In this document: positions 25,466 to 33,864 of the stretch, one piece after another
Position numbering within the stretch: the stretch's first letter is position 1
Layout of the letters: each line of letters begins with the position of its first letter
Position numbers and translations under genes: made by a program
The notes under the pieces: generated by a model
Told to the model about the DNA's origin: nothing
Database searches by the model: none
Seen by the model: only the letters and a program-made list of their open reading frames with translations
DNA from: Lentzea albida
GTDB lineage: Bacteria > Actinomycetota > Actinomycetes > Mycobacteriales > Pseudonocardiaceae
NCBI RefSeq assembly: GCF_900111005.1
Contig: NZ_FOFV01000031.1
Location: forward strand, 1 to 61,421
DNA: 61,421 bases
Direction of reading: 5' to 3'

Positions 25466-26758
25466 GTGGACCCGAGCCCTCTGCTCTACACCGGTGCCGG
25501 ACTCGCGACACTCGCCGCGGCGACGCTGCCGCGCCTGCTCGACCGCGCACCGGTCTCCCTGCCGATGCTCTTCCTGGGAGCAGGTGCCCTCACCTTCGCG
25601 GTCGTCGACCCGCTGCCCGACCCGGACCCCCTCCGCCACAGCACGGTGCTGCTGCACCTCACCGAGATCTGCGTGATCATCTCGCTGATGGGTGCGGGGC
25701 TGGCGCTCAACAGGGTGGTCGGACTGCGCCGCTGGGCGAACACGTGGCGGTTGCTGGCCGTCACGATGCCCCTGTCGATGTTCTCCGTGGGGCTGCTGGG
25801 CTGGGGCGCTCTCGGCCTCGGCACCGGGGCCGCGCTCCTGCTCGCCGCGGCGCTCGCCCCCACCGATCCGGTGCTGGCGAGCGAGGTGCAGGCGGCCGAA
25901 CCGACGGAGAACCCGGACGAGACCGACGACGAGGCGAGGTTCGCGCTCACCTCGGAGGCCGGTCTCAACGACGGCTTGGCCTTCCCGTTCACCTACGCCG
26001 CGATCGCGATCAGCGTCGCCGGGGTGGCACCTTCGCTGTGGCTGCCGCACTGGTTCGCCGTGGACGTGCTGTGGCGGCTGGCCTGCGGCCTCGTCGTCGG
26101 CGTGCTGATCGGCTGGTTGCTGGGCAAGCTGTTCTTCTCCTCGTCGTGGCGCACCTTCCGCCTCGCCGAGCACGCGGAGGGCTTCGTCGCCATCGCCGCC
26201 ACCTTCCTCGCCTACGGTCTCGCCGAACTCGCCGAGGGCTACGGGTTCATCGCGGTGTTCGTGTGCGCGTGCTCCATCAGGTCCGCCGAGCGGCACCACG
26301 GCTACCACCAGGTGTTGCACCGCTACGTGGAACAGGCCGAGCGGATGCTGACCGTCGTGATCGTCTTCCTGCTGGGCGGAGCCGCCGTCTCCGGGCTGCT
26401 CGCCGGCACCGGTGTGCGCGAGGTCGCGGTCGCCGCGGCCGTCCTGCTGCTGGTGCGGCCGCTGGCGGGCTGGGCGGGTCTGGCCGGTGGCAGGACCGGG
26501 CCCCGGGAACGCGCCGTCATCGCGTTCTTCGGCGTCCGCGGGGTCGGCTCGCTGTTCTACGTCACCTACGCCCTCCAGGAAGGCGTCTTCGCCGAGCAGA
26601 CCGCGCTGTGGCGGATCGTCGGACTCGTCGTCATCGGGTCGATCCTGCTGCACGGCCTGACCGCGACACCGGCCATGTGGTGGCTCGACCGCGAGCGGCG
26701 GCGGAAGGCGATCGAGAACAACGGCGACGCGGGCGAGGCCTCCCGCACACGCGTGTGA
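25466..26758 (+). CDS. CPA-type cation:proton antiporter
   Basis: 430 aa with about 12 transmembrane helices. The CPA signature AAALAPTDPVLASEVQ (with the TDP unwound-helix motif) and SEAGLNDGLAFPFTY (the ND pair that binds cation) are present, as is FFGVRGVGSLFYVTYAL near the C-terminus. It exchanges sodium or potassium for protons across the cytoplasmic membrane. The SigB-like promoter suggests induction by osmotic or alkaline stress. Confidence 0.9.
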   Translation: MDPSPLLYTGAGLATLAAATLPRLLDRAPVSLPMLFLGAGALTFAVVDPLPDPDPLRHSTVLLHLTEICVIISLMGAGLALNRVVGLRRWANTWRLLAVTMPLSMFSVGLLGWGALGLGTGAALLLAAALAPTDPVLASEVQAAEPTENPDETDDEARFALTSEAGLNDGLAFPFTYAAIAISVAGVAPSLWLPHWFAVDVLWRLACGLVVGVLIGWLLGKLFFSSSWRTFRLAEHAEGFVAIAATFLAYGLAELAEGYGFIAVFVCACSIRSAERHHGYHQVLHRYVEQAERMLTVVIVFLLGGAAVSGLLAGTGVREVAVAAAVLLLVRPLAGWAGLAGGRTGPRERAVIAFFGVRGVGSLFYVTYALQEGVFAEQTALWRIVGLVVIGSILLHGLTATPAMWWLDRERRRKAIENNGDAGEASRTRV

Positions 26759-26822
26759 ACGCTACCCCCGATCGAACACGCGAAACTCCCTGTACCACAA
26801 CAACTTCCTTTGCTCCCAAGCC

Positions 26823-26847
26823 GTTTGCGCCCCCAGGTGCGGGGTAG
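26823..26847 (+). promoter_or_regulatory. SigB/SigF-like promoter before the holin-III/DUF3618 operon
   Basis: GTTT (26823-26826), 15 bases, GGGTAG (26842-26847), 40 bases before ATG 26888. Spacing and boxes match the antiporter promoter. Confidence 0.6.
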
Positions 26848-26887
26848 CTCGCAGTGCGAACACAAGTCGAGAAGCTGAGGAGAAGTC

Positions 26888-27535
26888 GTGAACCACGAAG
26901 GTACCGAGGTGGTGCACCAGGCCAGGGATGCCGCCGGAGAGGTGGCTGTCACGGCTCAGGAGCAGATCGGCCACGTGGTGCGGGAAACGAAGTCCCAGGC
27001 GGACAACGTTCTGCGCAGCGCCAAGGACAGAGTGGCGGGCGAAGCCGACGCACAGGCCAAGAAGGTCTCCACCCAGCTGGACCGGATCGCCGACGAGCTG
27101 AGCTCGATGGCCGAGAGCGCCTCTCCGGACGCCCTGTCGGCGGGGGCCGTCCGCCGGGTCGCCGACACCGGCAGGCAGGCCGCGCGGTTCCTGGACGAGC
27201 GGGGTGCGAGCGGGCTGCTGAGTTCCGCCCAGCACTTCGCCCGGCGCAGGCCGGGAGCGTTCCTGCTCGGCGCCGCGGTGGCGGGGTTCCTCGTCGGACG
27301 TGTCGCGAAGAGCGCCACGGGCTCGCCGGACAGCCGTTCCGCCGTGCAGCCGCCACCCGCCGCGCCCGTCGCCGACGTGCCGCCGTTCGCCGCCGCACCC
27401 GCGTCGCCCACTCCCGATCTCGGACCGTCGTTCGACGACGAGGGCGTGATCGGCACCGACCGCGGCCGGCAGCAGTACGACCCGTACACCCAGGACACGG
27501 TGCCTGCTGGAGGTGCGCGGAATGTCCAGCCCTGA
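26888..27535 (+). CDS. Membrane-associated helical protein of the DUF3618/holin-III operon
   Basis: 215 aa. The N-terminal ~110 residues form a charged amphipathic helix (QEQIGHVVRETKSQADNVL), followed by one transmembrane segment (PGAFLLGAAVAGFLVGRVAK, ~residues 125-145) and a Pro/Ala-rich, probably disordered tail. I recognise no named domain. Similar proteins precede holin-superfamily-III genes in many actinomycetes and are thought to act at the envelope. Confidence 0.7.
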   Translation: MNHEGTEVVHQARDAAGEVAVTAQEQIGHVVRETKSQADNVLRSAKDRVAGEADAQAKKVSTQLDRIADELSSMAESASPDALSAGAVRRVADTGRQAARFLDERGASGLLSSAQHFARRRPGAFLLGAAVAGFLVGRVAKSATGSPDSRSAVQPPPAAPVADVPPFAAAPASPTPDLGPSFDDEGVIGTDRGRQQYDPYTQDTVPAGGARNVQP

Positions 27536-27935
27536 CACGGGTCTGCCTCCCGCACCCGAGCGCGAGTCGCTCGGTGAGCTCGTCGGAGAGCTCGCGCAGG
27601 ACCTCTCCCGGTTGATGCGCCAGGAGCTCGAGCTGGCCAAGGCCGAGCTCCGCGACGAGGCGAAGAAGGCGGGCAAGGCGGGCGGCATGCTCGCCGGCGC
27701 GGGCTTCGCCGGTCACATGGCCGTGGTCCTGCTGAGCCTCGCCGCGGTGTTCGCGCTCGGCGCGGTCATGCCACTGGGGTGGGCGGCCCTGATCGTCGCC
27801 GCGGTGTGGGGCATCGCCGGTTTCGCTCTGTACAGCAGTGGCCGCGCCAAGCTCCGCGAGGTCTCCCCGAAACCCGAACGCACGGTCGAATCCCTTGAGG
27901 AGGACGCGGAATGGGCACGACACCCGACCAGATAA
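27522..27935 (+). CDS. Phage holin superfamily III-like (PF07332) membrane protein
   Basis: 137 aa. An amphipathic helix (LGELVGELAQDLSRLMRQEL) followed by two transmembrane helices (~65-88 and ~92-112), the classical layout. Despite the name these are chromosomal envelope-stress proteins in actinobacteria, not lysis genes. ATG 27522 has GGAGG eight bases upstream and overlaps the preceding gene. Confidence 0.85.
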   Translation: MSSPDTGLPPAPERESLGELVGELAQDLSRLMRQELELAKAELRDEAKKAGKAGGMLAGAGFAGHMAVVLLSLAAVFALGAVMPLGWAALIVAAVWGIAGFALYSSGRAKLREVSPKPERTVESLEEDAEWARHPTR

Positions 27936-28495
27936 GGCGCGAGATCGACGACACCAGGGCGGAACTGGTGGACGACGCCAACCGCCTGGTCGACCGGACG
28001 AGCCCGCGCCGCATCGCACAGCGCCGCACGCAGAAGATCCGCAACGGCCTCGGCAGGATGAGGGACAGCGTCATGGGAACCGCCTCCGGCACCACCTCCA
28101 CGGTGCACGACCAGGCACACCAGGCGAAGAACGCCGTCGCCGGCAACGCGGAGCGAGCGGTGGAAGCGGCGCAGGACGCGCCCCGCCAGGCGATGCGGCA
28201 GGCGCAGGGAAGCCCGATCGCGGCGGGACTCATCGCGTTCGGGGGTGGCCTGCTGGTCGCCTCGCTGCTCCCGCGCTCGCAGGCCGAGCAGCAGATCGTG
28301 GCGGAGATCGGTGATCGCGCGAGCGACGTCATCGAACCGGCCAAGCAGGCGCTCGCCGAGTCGGCGGGACATCTCAAGGAGGAGCTGGGCTCCGACGTCC
28401 GCGACGCGGCCGGCGAGGTCGGGCAGACCGCCACCGACGCGGCCAGGACCACCGCCGACCACGGCCGGGAAGCCGTCCGCGACGTCGCACCCTGA
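27911..28495 (+). CDS. DUF3618 domain protein
   Basis: 194 aa. The N-terminal DUF3618 motif (TTPDQIRREIDDTRAELVDD, residues ~3-45), a helical middle, one membrane segment (AAGLIAFGGGLLVASLL, ~100-117) and a long amphipathic, alanine-rich tail resembling LEA/apolipoprotein-like repeats. It overlaps the holin-III gene by 25 bases. The trio is probably one stress-induced envelope operon. Confidence 0.85.
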   Translation: MGTTPDQIRREIDDTRAELVDDANRLVDRTSPRRIAQRRTQKIRNGLGRMRDSVMGTASGTTSTVHDQAHQAKNAVAGNAERAVEAAQDAPRQAMRQAQGSPIAAGLIAFGGGLLVASLLPRSQAEQQIVAEIGDRASDVIEPAKQALAESAGHLKEELGSDVRDAAGEVGQTATDAARTTADHGREAVRDVAP

Positions 28496-28508
28496 CCCGT
28501 GCACCGCC

Positions 28509-28550
28509 GGGCCGGCCCCGATCTCCGCGGAGGTCGGGGCCGGCCCGGTT
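28509..28550. terminator. Strong hairpin terminator
   Basis: Perfect 15-bp stem (CCGGGCCGGCCCCGA and its complement, 28536-28550) with a 12-base loop, 13 bases after the DUF3618 stop. Confidence 0.8.
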
Positions 28551-28584
28551 CGCCCCCGGTTCTCCCCCATGACAGGTTGGACGG

Positions 28585-31248
28585 ATGAGCGCCACCGAAA
28601 GCGTCACGAAGACACAGGGACTGCGCTCGTTCGTCGACAACCTGCCGGTGGTCCTGTGGGAGGTGGATGCCGTGACGCGCCGGCTGACGTTCCTCTCCCG
28701 GCACGTCGAGCAGCTGCTCGGTCATCCGGTGCGCAGGTGGCTCGACGACCCCGCGCTCTGGACGTCCGCGATCCTGCCCGGTGACCGGGCCAGGGTCGAA
28801 GCGCAGCGCTGGAGCCGAGCCGCCGAGGACGACGACTACGAACTCTCCTACCGCGTACGCGACGCCGGAGGAAGAATCCTCTGGTTGCAGGAGAAGGCGC
28901 ACGTGCAGCGGGACGAGTCCGCGGTGGCCCGGCGGCTCCAGGGCGTGCTCGTCGACATCACCCCGCACCGGGCACCCGCCGAACGCGAGAGGTTCCTCGC
29001 CGCGCTCGAGAAGGAGTCGCGCAAGCTCGAGGACCCCGACGGTCTGATGGAGCTGGCGACCCGGTTGCTCGGCCGGCACCTCGACGTCGACCGCTGCGCG
29101 TACGCCAGGGCGGACGAGGACGACGTCGTCCTGAGCGGCGACCACGCCACCGGTCTGCCCCCGCTGCCCGGCCGGTTCCCGATGCGGCACCTCGGTCCGG
29201 CGGCACTGCGGGCCATGCGGGCCGGTGAGCCGTGGGTCGTCGCCGACCACGAGAACGACCCCCGCCTCGGCGAGGAGGACTTGGCGGCGCACGCCGGCAC
29301 CGGCATTCGTGCGGCGCTCTGCCTCCCCCTGCTGCGCGGCGGGCGGTTCGTCGCCGCGATGGCCGTGCACCACGCGACGCCGAGGCAGTGGACCCAGGAC
29401 GAGGTCGACCTCGTCGCCGTCGTCACCGAACAGTGCTGGGAGTCGATGCGCAGGGCCCGGTCCGACCGCGACCGGCGCGAGGCCGAGCGTCGCCTGCGCC
29501 GGCTGGTCGACCACGCCACCGACGCCGTCTGGCTGCTCGACCACGAGCTGCGGTTCGTCGAGGTGAACCCGGCGGCCTGCGCGCTGCTGGGCCGCCGCCG
29601 CGACGAGCTGGTCGGGACGGAGGTGATGGACCTCGTGGTGGACGGTGAGGAGCCGGTGGACAGGACGACCGCGGTGTGGACCCTGCGCCGTGCCGACGGC
29701 GCTCTCGTCGCGCTGGAGCTCAGCACGCAGGCGACCCCGGCCGGGATGCAGGCCATCGGGCGGGACGTGACCGGACGGCAGCGCGCCGAGGCCGAGCGGG
29801 AATCGGCGCTGCGGCGGGAACGGGAGGCCGCCATCGCCCTGCAGCACAGCCTGCTGCCCCGGGAGTTACCGGTGCTCGACCGGCTCGCCGTGTCCGCCCG
29901 CCACCTGCCCGCGTCACCGCACGCACACGCGGGCGGCGACTGGTACGAGGTGCTCCCGATCAACGGCACCGTGGTCGGCTTCTCGGTCGGCGACGTCGCG
30001 CACGAGGGCCCCGCGGCGGCCGCGGTGATGGCACAGCTGCGCAGCGCGCTGGCCGGCTACCTCGTCGACGGGCACTCGCCGGCGGCGGCGTTGGAGCGGC
30101 TCGACGCCTTCGCCACCAGGGTCGGCGGCTCCACCGGCAGCACGTGCGCCTGCGTCACGTTCGACTGGACCACCGGAAAGGTGCGCTGGTCCACCGCGGG
30201 TCACCCACCACCGCTGGTCACGGGTTCCGGCGGCACCCGGCTGCTCTCGGGGGGAGGCGCCGCCCTGGGCGCACCGCGCCGAGCGCCGTACGAGGAGCAC
30301 ACGACCGTCCTGTCACCGGGCACGTCGATCGTGTTCCACACCGACGGCCTGGTCGGAGGGCCGGGAGCGGTGCCCGACCGCCTGCTGGACCTGGTGCGGG
30401 AGGCGCGCGGACGGGATCCCGAGGAGCTGGCCGACTCGATCGTGGGCGACCTGCTCGCTCACGGCCAGGACGACGACGCGGTGCTCGTCGTCGCCCGCTA
30501 CCTGCCACCACCGTTGCACCTGACCACCCCCGCCGAACCGGAGCAGCTGTCCGGGCTGCGCGCGGCGGTGTCCGAGTGGACGACCGTGTCGGGCCTGTCC
30601 GAGGACAGGTCCTACGACCTCTTGCTCGCCTACGGCGAAGCGGCCGCCAACGCGGTGGACCACGCCTACGAGCAGGCGCGCGGCACCTTCTCGACCCACC
30701 TCGCGCACACCGGCGGCTCCGTGCAGGTGACGGTGCAGGACAACGGTTCCTGGCGTCCGCCGGACGCGGAGCCGGGGCACCGCGGGCGCGGCCTGCGGAT
30801 GATCCGGGCGCTCGCCGACGACGTCGAGCTGACCACCAGCGGCACCGGCACGACGATCCGGTTCCGCTTCGCCACCTCGCCGGCCGCGACGACGCCGATC
30901 GCGTCGCCGGCACCGGCGGTGCGGTCCGAGCTGGCCGAGCAGGAGTCGGACGGCGCCCACGTGCTCCGCATCACCGGTGACCTGGACGCCGGCACCGTGG
31001 AGGACCTCCGGGGGCGGGTGATGGCCCATGTCGACCGCCGCGACGACCGGCGGCCGGTCGACATCGACCTGACCGCGGTGGGATACCTCAGCAGTTCGGG
31101 GATCGCGTTGCTCCTCGAAGCCTCCTACCTGGCCCAGCGCACCGGCCGCGTGTTCCGCGTGACGTGCCTGAGCGGCAGTGCGCCGGACCGGATCCTGACG
31201 CTGTCGGGCCTCGGCGACGCGTTGGCGGTGCACAGGACGCTCGGCTGA
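28585..31248 (+). CDS. PAS-GAF-PAS-PP2C-HATPase-STAS multidomain stress switch protein
   Basis: 887 aa, soluble. PAS/PAC (~10-130, NLPVVLWEVDAVTRRLTFLS), GAF (~145-290), PAS (~300-400, LVDHATDAVWLLDHELRFVE), SpoIIE/PP2C phosphatase (~410-635, HAGGDWYEVLP and QDDDAVLVV), RsbW-like HATPase (~645-770, LLAYGEAAANAVDHAYEQ with N and G1 boxes), and C-terminal STAS (~790-885, YLSSSGIALLL with the phospho-Ser site). It combines phosphatase, kinase and antagonist of partner switching in one chain with three sensory modules. It stands alone after a terminator. ATG 28585 has only a weak ribosome site. Confidence 0.9.
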   Translation: MSATESVTKTQGLRSFVDNLPVVLWEVDAVTRRLTFLSRHVEQLLGHPVRRWLDDPALWTSAILPGDRARVEAQRWSRAAEDDDYELSYRVRDAGGRILWLQEKAHVQRDESAVARRLQGVLVDITPHRAPAERERFLAALEKESRKLEDPDGLMELATRLLGRHLDVDRCAYARADEDDVVLSGDHATGLPPLPGRFPMRHLGPAALRAMRAGEPWVVADHENDPRLGEEDLAAHAGTGIRAALCLPLLRGGRFVAAMAVHHATPRQWTQDEVDLVAVVTEQCWESMRRARSDRDRREAERRLRRLVDHATDAVWLLDHELRFVEVNPAACALLGRRRDELVGTEVMDLVVDGEEPVDRTTAVWTLRRADGALVALELSTQATPAGMQAIGRDVTGRQRAEAERESALRREREAAIALQHSLLPRELPVLDRLAVSARHLPASPHAHAGGDWYEVLPINGTVVGFSVGDVAHEGPAAAAVMAQLRSALAGYLVDGHSPAAALERLDAFATRVGGSTGSTCACVTFDWTTGKVRWSTAGHPPPLVTGSGGTRLLSGGGAALGAPRRAPYEEHTTVLSPGTSIVFHTDGLVGGPGAVPDRLLDLVREARGRDPEELADSIVGDLLAHGQDDDAVLVVARYLPPPLHLTTPAEPEQLSGLRAAVSEWTTVSGLSEDRSYDLLLAYGEAAANAVDHAYEQARGTFSTHLAHTGGSVQVTVQDNGSWRPPDAEPGHRGRGLRMIRALADDVELTTSGTGTTIRFRFATSPAATTPIASPAPAVRSELAEQESDGAHVLRITGDLDAGTVEDLRGRVMAHVDRRDDRRPVDIDLTAVGYLSSSGIALLLEASYLAQRTGRVFRVTCLSGSAPDRILTLSGLGDALAVHRTLG

Positions 31249-31424
31249 GAGCGGCCTACCGGGTCCGCGCCGGTCCGTCACCCCGTTGCGACCGGCGCGG
31301 ACCCGTCATCGGCGTAGAGTGGGTGGTCCGAGGGGATCTCGCGCATCGGCGACCGAGCCAGGTGCCTCCTGCGGAGTGTCAGCGACCCCGCCCGGCTGGT
31401 CCGGACGGAGGCGGGAGCACCGGG

Positions 31425-31604
31425 ATGATCTCGGGCCCGATCAGCACCAGCCTCGACCTCACCACACCACGCGGCCTTCGGATGACGAGGAAGCCGGACG
31501 CGGTGTCCGACGGCCAGTTCCCCGGCGGCTGGCGGCCGCTCGCCACCGACCCCGCCACCACCGTTCCCGCGCTGAACCCGCCGGACTGGCGGACGCGGGC
31601 ATGA
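31425..31604 (+). CDS. 59-aa hypothetical protein (possible DUF5994 fragment)
   Basis: The 469-bp gap after the multidomain protein holds this ORF: GGGAG seven bases before ATG 31425, product MISGPISTSLDLTTPRGLRM. The segment DGQFPGGWRPLATD faintly recalls the DUF5994 core DGAWWPRS, so it may be a small relative or decayed copy. The rest of the gap (31249-31424, 31605-31717) shows nothing convincing. Confidence 0.4.
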   Translation: MISGPISTSLDLTTPRGLRMTRKPDAVSDGQFPGGWRPLATDPATTVPALNPPDWRTRA

Positions 31605-31717
31605 CCCCGCGCACCTGACCGCCGCACCGCGACAGTCCTCAGTGGACTCCCTCTTCGCACCGGACTCGTGCCGGTGCGCCCGTCTGCCTGCCGCCGACTC
31701 GAAAGGCCCGCCGCTTC

Positions 31718-32857
31718 ATGGTTCGCACCTATGGTTTTCTGAGCACCTACCCACCGACACAATGCGGGCTCGCGACGTTCACCGCCTCGCTCCAGCGCCA
31801 CCTGGCCGCCGCCACCCCGGGCAGCAGAAGCCGCGTGGTCCGCGTGCTGACCGACGCCGAACCGCACGCCGCCGCCCCGTCGGCGGCCCACCCCATGCGT
31901 CCCGGAGCGGTGGACGCCGCCGCGGAGGTGCTCAACCGGTGTGACGTCGCGGTGGTCCAGCACGAGTACGGGATCTACGCCGGCAGTGACGGCGACGAGG
32001 CGCTGGGCGTGCTCGCCCGGTTGCGGGTCCCGGTGGTCGTCGTGCTGCACACGGTGCTCACCACGCCCACACCGGGACAACGCCGGGTGCTCGAAGCGGT
32101 CGTCGACCACGCCGACGCCGTGGTCACCATGTCGGAAGCGGCCAGGAGCCGTCTCCTGGCGGGCTACGCGGTCGACCGGCCCGGTGAGGTCGTGGTGATC
32201 CCGCACGGCGCCGTGCCCGCCGACAGGTCCGCCGCCTCGGCACCGGGCCGCGGCCCGCTGGTCCTCACCTGGGGCCTGCTCGGCCGCGGCAAGGGCGTCG
32301 AATGGGGCATCGCGGCGCTCGCCGCGCTGCGCGACCTGAAACCGCGCTACCTGGTGGCGGGCCAGACGCATCCCAAGGTGCTGGCACACGAGGGTGAGGC
32401 GTACCGGACGCACCTGCGCGAACAGGCTGCCGCCTCCGGGGTGACCGATCTGGTCGAGTTCGACCCGGCCTACCTCGGCACCGAGGCGCTGGCGGACCTG
32501 GTCGGCAGGGCCGACGTCGTGCTGCTGCCCTACGACTCGTCCGAGCAGGTCACCTCCGGGGTGCTCGTCGAGGCCCTCGCGGCGCGGAAACCGGTGGTCG
32601 CGACGGTCTTCCCGCACGCGGTCGAACTGCTCGCGGACGGAGCCGGACTGCTGGTGCCGCACCGGGATCCCGCCGCCATCGCCGCGGCGCTGCGGCGCGT
32701 GCTGACCGAACCGGGACTGGCCGCGGGGATGCGCGACCGGTCAGCGGACCTGGGCGCCGTGCTGAGCTGGCCCGCCGTGGCGGACCGCTACCGCGGCGTC
32801 TGCGACAACCTGGTGACGGACAGGCTGTTCGCCGACCGCGTCGCCGCAACGCGATGA
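31718..32857 (+). CDS. Glycosyltransferase family 4
   Basis: 379 aa. GFLSTYPPTQCGLATFTASL at the N-terminus, VVQHEYGIYAG, the donor domain with TWGLLGRGKGVEWGI and EQVTSGVLVEALAARKPVVA. It is the first of three overlapped genes with a predicted (alpha/alpha)6 barrel and GH130. Such trios occur in varied bacteria and are assumed to make and turn over a mannoside. The exact product is unknown. Confidence 0.85.
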   Translation: MVRTYGFLSTYPPTQCGLATFTASLQRHLAAATPGSRSRVVRVLTDAEPHAAAPSAAHPMRPGAVDAAAEVLNRCDVAVVQHEYGIYAGSDGDEALGVLARLRVPVVVVLHTVLTTPTPGQRRVLEAVVDHADAVVTMSEAARSRLLAGYAVDRPGEVVVIPHGAVPADRSAASAPGRGPLVLTWGLLGRGKGVEWGIAALAALRDLKPRYLVAGQTHPKVLAHEGEAYRTHLREQAAASGVTDLVEFDPAYLGTEALADLVGRADVVLLPYDSSEQVTSGVLVEALAARKPVVATVFPHAVELLADGAGLLVPHRDPAAIAAALRRVLTEPGLAAGMRDRSADLGAVLSWPAVADRYRGVCDNLVTDRLFADRVAATR

Positions 32858-33864
32858 GCGACATCGAGTTCGCCCACCTGGTCAGGCTGAGCGACGACAC
32901 CGGTCTGCACGAGCACGCGGACGGCCCGCTGCCGCGCCGGGAGCACGGCTACTGCCTCGACGACGTCGCGCGAGGCCTGGTGGTCCTGCACCGCGAACCC
33001 GACCTGCCCGCCGACCTGGCCGCACTGGCCGAGCACTACCTCGCCTTCACCGCCTACGCGCAGGCCGAGGACGGGCGCTTCCACAACAGGCTCAGCCCCG
33101 ACCGCCGCTGGCTCGACGAACCGGGTCTGGGCGACTGGTGGGGACGCGCGCTGTGGGGGCTCGGCACCACCGCCGCCCGCAGCACGACTCCCGCCATCCA
33201 GCGGGCGGCGCTGGAGTGCTTCGACCGCGGCGCACACCACCGGCCGCCGTCGGTGCGCACGATGGCGTTCGCCGCGCTCGGCGCCGCCGAGGTGCTGGAC
33301 GCCGATCCCCTGCACGCCTCCGCCGCCGCCCTGCTCGGCGACATCACCTCCTACATCGGCAGGCCCCGCACCGACGAGAACTGGCCGTGGCCGGAGGACC
33401 GGCTGTTCTACGCCAACGCGGCGCTGCCCGAGGCGTTGATCGCCGCGGGCGACCTCCTCGGCAGCGACGAGGTCCGCGACGACGGGCTGCGGCTGCTGGA
33501 CTGGCTGCTGACCGTGGAGTCACGGGACTTCCACCTCTCACCGGTCCCGACCGGCGGGTGGTTCCTCGGCGAGCCGCGTCCTGCCTTCGACCAGCAGCCC
33601 ATCGAGGCCGCCGCGATGGCCGACGCGTGCGCCCGCGCCTACCAGGTCACCTCCGACCCCGCGTGGCTCGCCGGTGTCCACCGCGCGATCGCCTGGTTCA
33701 GCGGGGACAACGACCTCGGCTCGCTGATGCAGGACGAACAGACCGGCGGCTGCTACGACGGCCTGACGCCGGCCGGTCCGAACACCAACCAGGGCGCCGA
33801 GTCGACCCTGGCGCTGCTCTCCACCCGCCAACACCTGCGCACGCTCCTCAGGAGCACCGGATGA
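32854..33864 (+). CDS. Glycosidase-like (alpha/alpha)-barrel protein
   Basis: 336 aa. Repeating helical segments with EHGYCLDDVARGLVVL, EDRLFYANAALPEALIAAGD and CYDGLTPAGPNTNQGAEST suggest a six-hairpin barrel seen in glycosidases/epimerases. Its start and stop overlap both neighbours (ATGA). It is regularly found between GT4 and GH130 genes. Catalytic activity is not established from the sequence. Confidence 0.65.
   Translation: MSDIEFAHLVRLSDDTGLHEHADGPLPRREHGYCLDDVARGLVVLHREPDLPADLAALAEHYLAFTAYAQAEDGRFHNRLSPDRRWLDEPGLGDWWGRALWGLGTTAARSTTPAIQRAALECFDRGAHHRPPSVRTMAFAALGAAEVLDADPLHASAAALLGDITSYIGRPRTDENWPWPEDRLFYANAALPEALIAAGDLLGSDEVRDDGLRLLDWLLTVESRDFHLSPVPTGGWFLGEPRPAFDQQPIEAAAMADACARAYQVTSDPAWLAGVHRAIAWFSGDNDLGSLMQDEQTGGCYDGLTPAGPNTNQGAESTLALLSTRQHLRTLLRSTG

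Noticed and set aside
27522..27935. Holin gene as evidence of a prophage
   Set aside because: Holin superfamily III proteins with DUF3618 neighbours are ordinary actinobacterial chromosomal genes; no phage structural genes nearby.
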